From: Neoceratodus forsteri
Taxonomy: Eukaryota > Chordata > Ceratodontiformes > Ceratodontidae
Assembly: GCA_016271365.2 (NCBI GenBank)
Contig: CM057451.1
Span: 495,245,501-495,309,500, forward strand
DNA length: 64,000 nucleotides
Reading direction: 5' to 3'
Numbering within the stretch: the stretch's first letter is position 1; the number at the start of each line of letters is the position of its first letter. Under the pieces are notes generated by a model, which did no database searches, was not told the DNA's origin, and saw nothing but the letters and a program-made list of their open reading frames with translations. Positions 22,371 to 33,215 of this stretch are shown here, piece by piece. A program made the position numbers and the translations under genes.

Positions 22371-24328
22371 AGCTCTGTGTTATAAATGTGATGACGTGAC
22401 ATATGGAATTTGAGTCAGTATGAGTGGGACAGTAAATAACTTTATGAAAAAGAGAACATGTATCATACAAGACATGTGACATCCTTTTAACCAACTAAGT
22501 TAAAACCTGCCAACATTAACCTCATCATCATTCATCATCATCCTCAGAAAGAAAGGTGCCCTTGCAGTCTTCTACATCTGAATTTGGACCACTGGGAAAT
22601 TCTTTCTCCATTGTGTTATCATCTACATCAGTGGTAGGCCGCTTCATGCTGTCACTGCCACCAGGATGATCCCTTTCTTCAACATCAGCAAAACCATGAG
22701 TATGCCAGGGTATGAATACTGAGGTTGCAGTCTGAGCTGGTATGTGCCTCTCATTCATTTTCATGAATTTCAGCAAACTGACATTTGCAGGAGAGAGGTT
22801 TGTACAGTGATCCCGAGCTATTGCACCTACTGAGCTTAATACCCTCTCGACACTCACACTAGAGGGTGGGTATGTCAGGTACTTCAGTGCCACAGCAGTC
22901 AGCTCTGGCCATTCACTGACCTTCCACTCCAGTATAAAAGGGGATCATCGGTGATTGACAGATGCCTGTTTTCAGACACATATGACTCAACCATTCGCTG
23001 TGCTGCTCTAAGTTCAGTGGTTGATGCATTATCCACTTCTCCGGAATCATTTATGTCACAAATCCCCACTTGGGACAAAGCCTCCCAAAGTGGGTTAATG
23101 CCAGCCGCTTTTGATGACAGATCACCTGGAACTGCAGTCCCCTTCCCTTTACAGGATATGCTTGATACGACTCCTCCAGGTTCACCTTCAGCCTGATTAT
23201 GCTACTCAGGTTTCCTGACCTTGGCACGTGACTTCTGTGCCCCATCAACCAAACGTTCCAGCTGCCCACTGACATTTTTAACCTGTTCAGGCCTGCCCTC
23301 CAGTACTGAGGCTATTCCATGTTTGCATTGTGGGTCCAGGATTGTTGCTATTGCAAAGTTGTCACTACACTGAATGCTCAAGATGCGACGATTCTGGTCG
23401 AATACTGTCAGCATGTGTTTTAGCAACACACTGCTAGCACTGTCTCTGGCAACATCAAGGCTATGCTGTACATTCACTAATGTCTGCCTCAGCACCCACA
23501 GCAGTGGAATTGATTGGCTAATGGAGGCCGACTCACCACTCACTGCCTGTGAGGCATGTTCAAAAGGCCTCAAGATTCTTATTACACAGTCCATGAGGCA
23601 CCACTGTTCAGTCATCATAGATATGGGGGCCCCGAAATTGTCATGGCTAGTGTGTATGACAAGATATTCTGAGATGGTTTTGTACTGTTCATGCAACCTC
23701 TCTGCCATGTAAAAAGTGGAGTTCCACTGGGTGGCAGCTTCCAGCTTCAAGCGGTGCTGTGGGAGGCTGTTTCAGATCTGCAACTGCCAAAGTTGGTCAT
23801 GGGCCTTAGCAGAGCATGAAAAGTGAGAACAGATATGGCATGCAACTGTCAGCATTTTCTTTATATCAGGGTGCTGCAGAAACTCCTGCACCACAAGATT
23901 TAAACAGTAGGTCATGTATGGAACCTGAAAAAAGCCACCATTCGTGATGCATTTCACCACATTTGACCCATTGTCACTTGCTATTAACCCAGCTCTCAGG
24001 GACAGGTGGTTCAGCCACTCATCAATTTTGGTCAGTACCACATCCAACATGTTTTCACCAGTGTGTGAACAGGTCACATTGCACATAGCAATCGTTGCAT
24101 ACTGTCAAATTCCTGGAAGATCGCTACCATGACACTCCACTTTACTACACTGATTATTCACACTACCAAAAGCACAAACAACCCTCAGCACCTGTGCCCA
24201 GTGTGCAGTTATACACAAATATGAACTCCCTGCTGTTTTGCTGCTTGTCCACATATCCATGCTTAAATGGATGAATGAAGAGGAGGAATGTTGAAGGGCA
24301 TATCTCATTGAGTCGCACACAGTACGGT

Positions 24329-24905
24329 ACAACTTGGGGACAGCATGGGTCGAAAAGTATGTCCTGGATGGGACTTCCCATTTTGGACAGACATGTGCAG
24401 CAAACCACCAGAACCCAGAATTCTCCACAAAGGAGAAGGGCAAAAAATCAGTTGCTAGCATTTCAACTACAGCAGCATTAAGTTCACGTGACACTGTATG
24501 ATTGGGTGGGTACAGTACTTCAGTTTATGTGCAAAAATAACTCTGTAAAGTGGGCTGACTTACGCACTTTTACTTGGGTTGTGATGACAAATGGTTCTAC
24601 TCTGTGAATTGCAGGGGCTACAACTCGTGGACAGCATGGGTCGAAAAGTATGTCCTGGATGGGACTTTCCATTTTGGACAAGCACGTGCAACAAACCACA
24701 GGAACCCAGAATTCTCCACAAAGGAGAAGGGCAAAAAATCAATTGCCAGCATTTCAGCTACAGCAGCATTAAGTTCACGTGACACTGTATGATTGGGTGG
24801 GTATTTCAGCTTATGTGCAATAACACTCTGTAACATGGGCTGACTTAAACATTTTACACGGGGTGTGATGACAAATGGTTCTGCTCTGCGAATAGCAGGG
24901 GGTGG
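24329..24905. repeat. Tandem duplication inside the transposase, unit about 290 bp
   Basis: Copy 1 is about 24329-24617 and copy 2 about 24619-24905. Both run from ACAACT..GGACAGCATGGGTCGAAAAG through TGATTGGGTGGGTA to GTGATGACAAATGGTTCT and CTCTG.GAAT.GCAGGGG. The duplicated segment encodes the SRELNAAVVEML, FSFVENSGF and VPSRTYFSTH part of the transposase, so that block occurs twice. The copies differ at a few percent to about ten percent of sites, so the duplication is not recent. Confidence 0.9.
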
Positions 24906-25745
24906 AGAGTGATGAAAATGGTTGCACAGGTGATGACAAACCTAGAAATGCAGTTATTTTACCAGATTTACCAACGGGGTTGATGTACCACTTGCACTAG
25001 ACATACTGCATTCACCACCACCACCACCATCAAAACTGCTACTCTCACCACCACCGGACAAGACTTCAAAATCATTCGGCTCTTCCACCTCATCATGCCT
25101 GTAGTAATCCTCTGCTGTTATTTCATCACTACTGCAAGCATTTAATTTTCTACTTGATGCTACAGTCATGGAAGGGGATAACATGCTCTTTATGGTTGAT
25201 GACGAGGGTGAACGCCCCACTGTGGTACAGGTATTAGCTGCCATTTTGTGCTGAGTCCACAGTGCCTTGTGCCTATTCTTAAGATGTGCATGCTGTCCCC
25301 CGTGACCAGATAGTGGCCCTTTTTTCTTCGAATCACACTCAACTGGCAAACCTGGCAGATTGCAACTGACTCATCATTTGCATCTTCCACAAAAAATCCC
25401 AAACAAGGGATCTTGATGTTCTAGTTTTAACATGTCCCTCTGATGCTGCTTATTGGACTCCATTTTTTTAAGCCATGAAGTGGGGGGTGTGCTACATGAT
25501 TTTTCAGGCAGGACACACTTGGACTGCAACTGACCACCCTGACTACCTGTCATTATTACTGGGTCATCATCATCATCAACTGAAACTGGTAACTCACAAC
25601 TTTTACAGGAGGTGGGGACATGCAAACAGATCCAGACACAGCCACCTTGAGTTTCTTTTTCTCTGGTTCCCAACAGGGGTCACTGACATCATCATCATAT
25701 TCATCAACATCATCCACATCTTCTGCTTGGATGCCGGCATATGGA

Positions 25746-26141
25746 CAGTGTTGGTTAAGTTACTTTTTCTATTACTTTTGGAAACTTATTCCAGAAAGCT
25801 CTGTGCAGTCACTAGCAAGGATGGAGAAGTACTGGAAAAAGTAATACACCTTACAGTTACAATTACTTATGTATTTTTACACAAAAGAAATACGTATCTG
25901 TAATTGATTACATTTATTTGAAAATAACTAGTAACTAACCTATTACTTTCAAAAATGTAATCAGGTATAGTTATTTATTATTTTTGTATTGTTTTTGTGT
26001 AAAAAAATAAGTAACTATAATTGTAAGGTGTATTATGTTTTCTAGTACTTCTCTGTCCTTGCTAGTGACTGCACAGAGCTTCCTGTAACAAGTTTCCAAA
26101 CATAATAGAAAGTAATAGAAAAAATAACTTACCCAACACTG
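25746..26141. mobile_element. hAT MITE with perfect 8-bp target duplication
   Basis: The ends are CAGTGTTGGTTAAGTTACTT and the reverse complement of CAGTGTTGGGTAAGTTATTT. The flanks are CATATGGA (25738-25745 and 26142-26149), an exact 8-bp duplication. The two halves are near-complete inverted copies (396 bp in all), sharing AGCTCTGTGCAGTCACTAGC, AAGTACT and TACACCTTACA. It sits in the coding frame of the larger hAT transposase between SSPYA and GIQAED. It must have been moved in trans by a hAT transposase. Confidence 0.95.
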
Positions 26142-27061
26142 CATATGGACTGGATGTTGCAACCACAGCAACATCAGCAGCACCACCATCACCCAAAATG
26201 TTTTCACCACACTGTGAATCACTGCATGGAAAATGCATGACCTGAACCACGGTGGAAGAAATGTCAATTTTGTGTGCTATCATTGACATGATGATCAGAA
26301 TCCTCATGTTCAGTTAGTGGGATGTTACTGGGGAGTATGACGTCATCTACACTGTCACTCACTGCCACTGCTTCACACTCCACTATATTTTTGGACACGG
26401 TAAACTGGCCAGAACCTGAACTTGAGGCAGCAATACTCATACCAGCAACTGCACTAACACCACCAGCTGGGACAACATCATCTCCTCCAACTATGAGTGA
26501 AGCTACTGATTGCACTGTAAAAAACATTGAAGGAGAAATACCTTTCCTCACATCAGCAATGCACTTCTGTGACTGCATACTACTATCACACCCACAGACA
26601 ATCTGATCACTGGCAGCAGTGCCATGGCGAGAAACAGCTTTGCTTGCACATCTCTTTGTGAGCATTTTGGGGGATCAACAGGAATATTCTAAACAAATTC
26701 AGATTTTGGAACATTCACTCTGGGTGGGGGCCGGGAGGGTGATGTTGGATGCGGAGCCAAAAAAAACAACTGTGTCTTCAACAACAGATATGAACACAAA
26801 GTCACAAGTTCAACAGCACCTTAACTAACCAGTGGTGTTCTCAATTCACAAACAATCCAATATGGAAAAGAATACCTTTTGCCGGTGGGAAGGGGGGGCA
26901 CTGACTGAAGATTACAGCAGTGCAAAACAAAGAAAAGATACCACAGTGGCAGTACAAAATCTTGTAGCTGCAGTGGATAGCAGGTTCACACTGCTGCGCC
27001 TGCAAATACACTGTGGAACAATAAAAGGTGTATTATTTAATGTCACGTCATGCACCGCACA

Positions 27062-27067
27062 CACACT

Positions 27068-27116
<49 letters not shown>
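27062..27116. repeat. (CA)n microsatellite
   Basis: About 25 CA units within the right part of the hAT element. It creates Val-Cys and Thr-His chance frames. Confidence 0.95.
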
Positions 27117-27118
<2 letters not shown>

Positions 27119-27984
27119 TTGTCTACAAGTAATGCGTACCAAATTTAAAACTTCAGTAATATACAACATATTTTAAACAACCTCAGTGCTGCACCAGGTC
27201 CCTCCAGACCACAACACGCACAATCAGCGAAAAAATGTTAACAATTACTGAAAATATTACTGTTTGTACATTAACACAGTCAGTTATACAAGGAAAAATA
27301 TAACCAAAAAACAAAGAACTCACTATTTCTCCAACTTACATTTACCTACACCAGATATGCCCCTCCGCCAAAGCACACTTCCACTGTCTCTCAGTAGACA
27401 GACTGAATGTTGTACATTAACATTCAAAATCACACAAACAAAAAACGCTCAATGATGTGAGCACAGGAGGGTTTCCTACAATCGATGAACTAAAGTTTCA
27501 GCAAAACAAATTACGCAAAAAGGCTTTTCTAACAGCTTTTAGAAGGAGTGAATCACAGAGAGCTCTCAGTGCAGACTGTCTCCTACAGCTTCCAACACAC
27601 TACCCCGAACTGAGGCTATGCAGAACAATCTAGAGCCCATGTGACCTGAAATCCCATGAATCACTGCAAAATTCGCCTTTGGAGCTTTAAAACAAGATGA
27701 AGTGAGGCGAAGTACATTGTTCTCAATGTACTTCGCCTTAACATTTGGTGGAGTAGTGGTTTGGGAAGGCGGAGTAATGCGAAGTCACTGTCTTCAATGG
27801 ACTTTCTGTAACCTATTATACCGTGAAGTACTTCACTTCGTGTTGCGGAGCACTCCACGAATCTGCCTTCTCTCCTTGAATCACTCCGTGGAGTGAATTA
27901 AGACCACTTTGCTCATCTCTAGTTTCACTCAGACAGCAGTTCCTGGTGGTGGTGGTGATATGGTTGTGGTAATGCCTTCTTTTA

Positions 27985-29071
27985 TTATGCTTTCTTTATT
28001 GAAAAATCACCAGTAAAGTGCATACAAGCATACCGCCACACAATCCAACTGCCAGTGCATTTTCTTGCATAGACATTTCTGTTACAGCCTATAAATGCAA
28101 TGCTCCTTTTTTTTTTTTTATAGTAGAAACATTCCTAACTAATGAAATGTATGGAATAATACTCAATGCAAGATACCTTTATCTCTATCAAATAAGATAT
28201 CTGCTGCACTCTGATCAGGGAAAAGACCCATGCTGGGTCTACATCCCACTTCTCTTCTCCCTCTACTTGATTTTATTCTCCATTTCTGGTCTCAAACCAC
28301 CTCTTATCTGCTATCTGGTTATGATTAATTTCCTAATCCCTCTTAGGTGTCTAGCGAACCCTTCAGATTTCCCCTTAGTCTGTCTTCCATGTCCTGTTTT
28401 ACCCTATACTTTACACTCTTTCTGCCTCATAATTTGTCTCTGTAGCTTCCTGAGCCATTTCCCATCTGACCCATCATGTCAAATATGTTTCCATTCTGTC
28501 TTGAACTTCTTAAGTTAATCTTGCCATCTCAGAAACCTGCCGCACCACTTCCTTCCACTCCTCAACATCAGGAGGGTCTCTTTGTAACCATTTTCTAGTG
28601 ATAGCTTTCACTGCTGTGGCTATACAAATAAACTACAGGTGTAATGCGTATTTGCTCTTGAATATAGGTGGTTTAAGATCCAGTGTCATATGGGGGGAAA
28701 ACAACTGTTCCCTTATAGTAAACATGTCTCTTAACTGTTTTAGCACTCAGTCCTAAAAAGACCTTAGGAGGAGACAAAACCAAAAAAGTGACTACGGGTA
28801 GCTAATATTTCTCCACATCTCCTCTAACAGGCTGTCGTACAGTAGATACCTGTCCCACATTGCTTTGATAACTGGAGTGATAAAGTACCTGGTCCTGACT
28901 TTCATGTGACTTTGTGACATTTAGAGGAAGGCGAGGTATGAAACATTCTGCACATACTGCATCCCACTCTTTAGGTGTCAGTTGTATCGGTGCCTCTGGG
29001 TGCCATTTTGTAACCAAGTATTGCATTGCCCTTGCCCTGTCTTGCATAGGTGTGCACGGGGGTTTTACCAT
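27985..29071 (-). mobile_element. L1/Tx1-like LINE 3' end (antisense)
   Basis: Starts just past the hAT target duplication. In sense the 3' end has TTTTTCAATAAAG (AATAAA at about 27996-28004 on the minus strand) and an A-rich end. Minus-strand coding remnants at 29071-28802 include IQLTPKEWDAVC and LPLNVT..ESQDQVLYH, resembling the L1/Tx1 ORF2 C-terminal 'LTPEEWxxIW..LNVxxKExxYKVLYRW' region, after which frames break. It may be the 3' part of the L1 at 30.1-34.6 kb or a separate copy. Both retain similar C-terminal segments, which favours two copies. Confidence 0.5.
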
Positions 29072-30130
29072 GCCTCCGCGACATCGAATACGGAGACATC
29101 CCCGACAGCCACAGTGCTGACTGTCAGCATTGCAGTGTCAGGGATGCCTCCGTGTTTCTATTGGGGGCTGTGCCTCCAAACCCCCATGTGAGAGGCTCTG
29201 CCCCCACATCCCGCAGTCACTAGGATTCCAACTCTGAGTCAGAGTTGGACCGGGGGGGGGGCAATACACCCTGCGAGGCAGTCTCAGGCACTGCACAGAC
29301 CATCACAGCGATGTGCAGGTTTTGCCCGATTCTTGTTGCTGTGATGGTCTTCACAATGGAGGAGTCACTGCGGTGATGGTATACCATGCGGTGGGGGGGC
29401 TGACCCCCCCACCACATGGTAAAAGTCATCCAACCAAATTTTAATCATTTTTTTTTTATTCGAGAGTCAGCTTGACTTGGCCAGGATTGTCACTTCTTAA
29501 CCAGTTAGTCTCCCCTACCAGTCATCGTTGCTCAATCAGCCAACATATGGTGATACACAAGTTGGCATCAGTACCTCAGACTGCCAATCTATGTGCACCA
29601 TCTTGGCGGTCCAATCATGGGTGAAGTTTTACTTTGGTGGTGATGCACAGTCATACAGCATTCTGGCGGGATATACAAAAAAGAATCTTTTGGCTCTCAT
29701 CCACTCACTGCCCCCCACAAGGGATTACTGCTGATTCTGCTGCTGTGGGATGGGATCAGGGAGCTAACAGGAAGACACTACTCCCTCTCACTGTGGCTGC
29801 TGCCCGCCCACCACACTTGAACATGACGCCGCTGACCACCACCAACTAGGGACAAGAACTGAGGAGGAAAAGGGACACAACACAAAGATGGTGCCGGTCA
29901 AAATCTTTGGGCTGGACCTAGGTCCCACAGCCCCGATGGATGGCATGCACTGTGTCCAAGATGTTGAAACCATATTTAAGCAAGAGGGAGATGCCAGCCG
30001 ACTGAGGGAGCCAACCACCGGAGCACAGTGATGTCATGTATTTTTCTGTTCTCTGTCCTGTCAGTCTCCATGCTACTGCAGGGAAATCTAACTCTGTCCA
30101 CTATAGATGGCATTTAATACTGGTTGTGAT
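29072..30130. other. Unclassified insert between L1 segments
   Basis: More GC-rich than its surroundings, with a hairpin at about 29378-29420 (ACCATGCGGTGGGGGGG/CCCCCCCACCACATGGT). It also contains a repeated GATGGT..CATCACAG inverted pair (29299-29350). It separates two L1-like segments, so it may itself be a mobile insertion, but no defined ends were found. Confidence 0.35.
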
Positions 30131-31277
30131 CTACTATTTTAGACTTAAGTAAGAGTCTTTAACTTAGCTCTAAAATACAGGAAATTGCACCATTTACACT
30201 GAAGTTCTAAAACAATTTCCTGGAGAGCATGACCCAGACCCCCCCCAGCTTTAAGAGGAGTATGACCCCCCCCCTTGTTCACTGACTCTGGGTAAGCGTC
30301 TGCTATCTTGTATCTGAAACTGATATACCAGTGAAATGGCTCCCTTCTGTTGTAAATTGGAAAGCAGAGAGGCAAAAGTCAGCACATCCTGGGTCACCTC
30401 TTCCCCTGTAATCTCAGCCCTCAAATGCTGGGAGACCAAAACTTGAATCTGAAGATACCTGAAATGGACCCTATTGTTCCAACCAAATTCAATATTGCAG
30501 TCTTTAAACATCTTAATTAGTTTGCCTATGACAATTTGTTTCAGATTTCGGAGCCCTTGCTTCACCTGTCTCCTGTACCAATGTTTCCTGGTAGTGAGTG
30601 TCCCTGTCCATACTCTCACCCTCTGCTTTGCCCAAATAAAGCTGTGAGTTGCCTCTGTGCTGAGACAAACCAATTCTGTGTAGGGTTCACCAGTGCTCCC
30701 AGGAATAATTATAAATATCGGAGCAACACATTCATTTTAACCGCTTATATCATTGAATAAAATGGTTGGGGCAGTAAGACTCAACGTTTTATATCCTCCT
30801 TGATGGAGTGAAGCGGGGGGATACGATCATCTGTATATATAGAGAGAGAGGCATTATTTGCTTTCAAATATGTTCCCAGGTACTCTAATTTTTGTTGGCT
30901 CCATTTCATGGAATATTTGTGTTGCAGGGCCAGGAGCGCCATATAATTAAACTTTGAGATCTCAGTTTTAGTCCCATTAAGAGCATATCCAGAAAGCTGT
31001 GATAATTCCCCTACTATGTCCATCAACCTGTCTAAGGAACTCTGTAGGTCTATTAAATACAGCAGGACATCATCTGCGTATAAAGCTATTTTTTGTTCTT
31101 TCTAATCTATTTTGACTCCCTGAATGCCTTCAGCCTGTCAGATTTTCTGAGCCAGGGGTTCACTGTAGAGGGCAAAAAGTATGAGTGGCAGAAGGAACCC
31201 CTGTCAGATATCCCTTCCCAACCTGAATCCTGCTGAGAGATGGCATTGGCCCTAACATAGGCATAAGGGGCCACATA

Positions 31278-31666
31278 TAAGGCCCGATTTTAGAAGCTAG
31301 ATGCAGGGCTTGCATCAAGCCCTGCAGCCACTGCAGTCCTTGGTGCAGCTGCGCCAAACAATTTGTCGCAACCTGTGCCCAATTTTAGTACATCGGGCGC
31401 ATTTGCAGCATTGGCCACCATTTACATCAGCTTGCGCTGAAGGTTTGGCACAAGCCCTGTAAAATAGCTCCCCTGATGGTGCAAATGTAGACCAGGGGGA
31501 GCAAGTCTAAGTCCTGCATCTAGCACAAGGGACTTGCTCCAGGGAGTTGAGGCAAGTGTTTTGTAAAATCGGAATTGTGACATTGATTGCCGCAATTTGC
31601 TGCTTGTGTCAAGCTCCCTACTGCAGGTCCCTTACGGCACTCTAACTCTGTTTGAAAATCAGGCCC
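31278..31666. mobile_element. Harbinger-like MITE inside L1 RT
   Basis: The ends are AGGCCCGATTTT and the reverse complement of GGGCCTGATTTT, with ATA at both flanks (31275-31277 and 31667-31669). The L1 frame reads ..VKYIQTL on one side and VAPYAYVRANAIS on the other, proving an insertion into L1. A 3-bp target duplication with GGGCC ends suggests PIF/Harbinger, but this rests on ends only. There is no internal coding sequence. Confidence 0.65.
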
Positions 31667-32444
31667 ATAGTGTCTGGATATACTTTACAAAAGTTGATGA
31701 AAAGCAAGACCCAGCAAGGACTCCATATAATTAATTCCAATCAACCTGGTTGAATGCTTTTTCAGCATCCATACTCATAACTACCACAGACTGTTTTGAG
31801 TGGGCCAAGAGATCAGTCATATGTATTGTTCTACAAATACCATCCTGTGCCTGGTGGCCAGCAACAAAATCTGTCTGATCCATTCCTACCAGACTCAGAA
31901 CAATGCTCTCCAATCACCTAGTGAGAATTGCTGTAAGATATTTATAGTCCCCACTGAAAACAGATACAGGATGATAGAAGGGACATAAGGTGGGGTCCTT
32001 GCCAGGATTGGGGATCACCAATATGACTGCATAATTCCATGAGTGGGCAAGTGCACTCCCTACTGTTAGGGCCATGGTGTATGCTACCTGTGGTACAGTG
32101 ACTGTTTCTTCCTTGAATAATTTATAAAATTCTGATAGAAACCCATTTGAGGCAGGATACTTTCCCATTTTGCTTCTTTTGATTTTAAGATCTCATGCCC
32201 ACATATACAATAGGAGCACACAAGGCTTCATTTTGTTCTTGAGAGACCCATGGTAGTGTGAGAGGAGCCAAGTATGCATCTGTAACTGCTGTCAGTTGGC
32301 CTGGTCTGGCCGTATTAGGGTGGGTAAACATCTTATTTTCAATATTAGGCCAAATACTCTTATCCAGGGTCCCAAATATTCAGGAATTCAGTATTTGTAT
32401 TCATTATTCTTGTACCTGTGGGGGGGGAGTAAAAAACATAGCTC

Positions 32445-33215
32445 CCCCACCCAACTCCCCAGCCCAATCATTTAAACTACAACACTCCATCCCCCACCCT
32501 CTGCAACAAAGCCCAGTTCCAGCCTCCACCCCCCAGCACCCACAATTTAATGTTTATATGGTTTAATAAAACAACGAGTCCCACAATGAGCTACTGGTAC
32601 AATCCGCCCACCACCATGGCCGGCCAACATCTCCTCAAGCTTTTTGTTGTAAAAAAGAAAATCATTCCCCAACCCCAGCAGCAGCTCCCAAGTCCCACCC
32701 TCCTCCCCCAGTACCAAAATTTCATAATGTGAAGCCCCCAAGCACAAGCCCCCCCTCCTCAATGGCCATCCACCTTCTTCTGAATGGGCGCTCCCACAGT
32801 TGTTGCATGGTAAAACAACTGATCACAGGATAACTGTTTTACTATGCAAGTAAGCTTGGGAGTGCTTTCCATTCAGAAAGTGGATGGCCATGGAGGTGGG
32901 GGGTTGTGCCGGTCACCTTAACTGCACCTGGGGGCTTTATTATGAAAATTTGGGTGCTGGGGAGGAAGGTAATGGGAGTTGGGGCTGCTGCTGTAGGTGG
33001 TGGTGTTTTTTCTTCAACTAAAGAACATAAGGAGATGACGGTTGGACATGGTGGTGTGGGCAGGTTGTGCCAGTCCCCAATTGTGGACTCAGTCTTTATT
33101 AAACCACATAAACATTAAATTGTGGGTGCTGGGGGTGAGGGTGGACTGGGCTTTGTTGAAGAGGGTGGGGGAATGCGGTGTAGTTTAAGATGACTGGGCT
33201 GGGGAAGAGGTTGGG
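32445..33215. repeat. 770-bp fold-back palindrome inside L1
   Basis: Left arm (from 32445) and right arm (to 33215) pair around a centre near 32825. Paired words include CCCAGCCCAATCAT/ATGACTGGGCTGGG, CAACAAAGCCCAG/CTGGGCTTTGTTG, CAGCACCCACAATTTAATGTTTAT/ its complement, GCAGCAGC and GGCCATCCAC. It is flanked by partly inverted AT-rich ends containing 'TATTCAGGAATTC' and 'TATTTCCTGAATAG'. It probably represents a non-autonomous fold-back DNA element that landed in L1. Confidence 0.8.

Larger units (their letters stand above)
22528..26665 (-). pseudogene. hAT-family transposase (BED finger), broken
   Basis: Read 26665 down to 22528. First comes an N-terminal region MLTKRCASK.. with acidic and Ser-rich stretches (26665-26270, then shifted frame to 26150). 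After the MITE it continues AEDVDDVDEYDDDVSDPCW and EPEKKKLKV. A BED-type zinc finger follows, with ICQVCQLSV and HLKNRHKALW (25340-25250). The catalytic part is VPSRTYFSTH and LSMDMWTSS (24480-24220), then GLIASDNGSNVVKC and YCLNLVVQEFL (24020-23870), then ATQWNSTFYMAERL (23750-23700). The C-terminal dimerisation motif is SVSVERVLSSVGAIARD and LSPANVSLLKF (22860-22750), ending in an acidic tail. The DMWTS Asp is a candidate catalytic residue. Frameshifts, a stop near 23760, a MITE and an internal duplication make it non-functional. Confidence 0.85.
15626..27921 (-). mobile_element. Giant composite hAT transposon
   Basis: The left end starts TAGAGATG at 15626 and the right end finishes CATCTCTA at 27921. 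The flanks are ATTTCACT (15618-15625) and GTTTCACT (27922-27929), a 7/8-matching 8-bp target duplication as expected for hAT. Subterminal regions are also related in inverted orientation, for example CCATTGAA and a 'CCACC..TTAA.GCGAAGTA' word about 80-200 bp inside each end. The minus-strand interior holds a BED-finger hAT transposase (26.7-22.5 kb). At 12.3 kb it is far longer than a usual hAT (about 3-5 kb), because of later insertions (CR1 1.4 kb, two MITEs), arrays and extra gene candidates. The 8-bp terminal identity is short, so a shared history of all the interior is inferred. Confidence 0.6.

Noticed and set aside
22081..22494. 137-aa minus-strand ORF with repeated TTTIRLLFSTATIGN-like units
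   Set aside because: Generated by a 68-bp minisatellite; the periodicity is in the DNA and one copy shifts frame.
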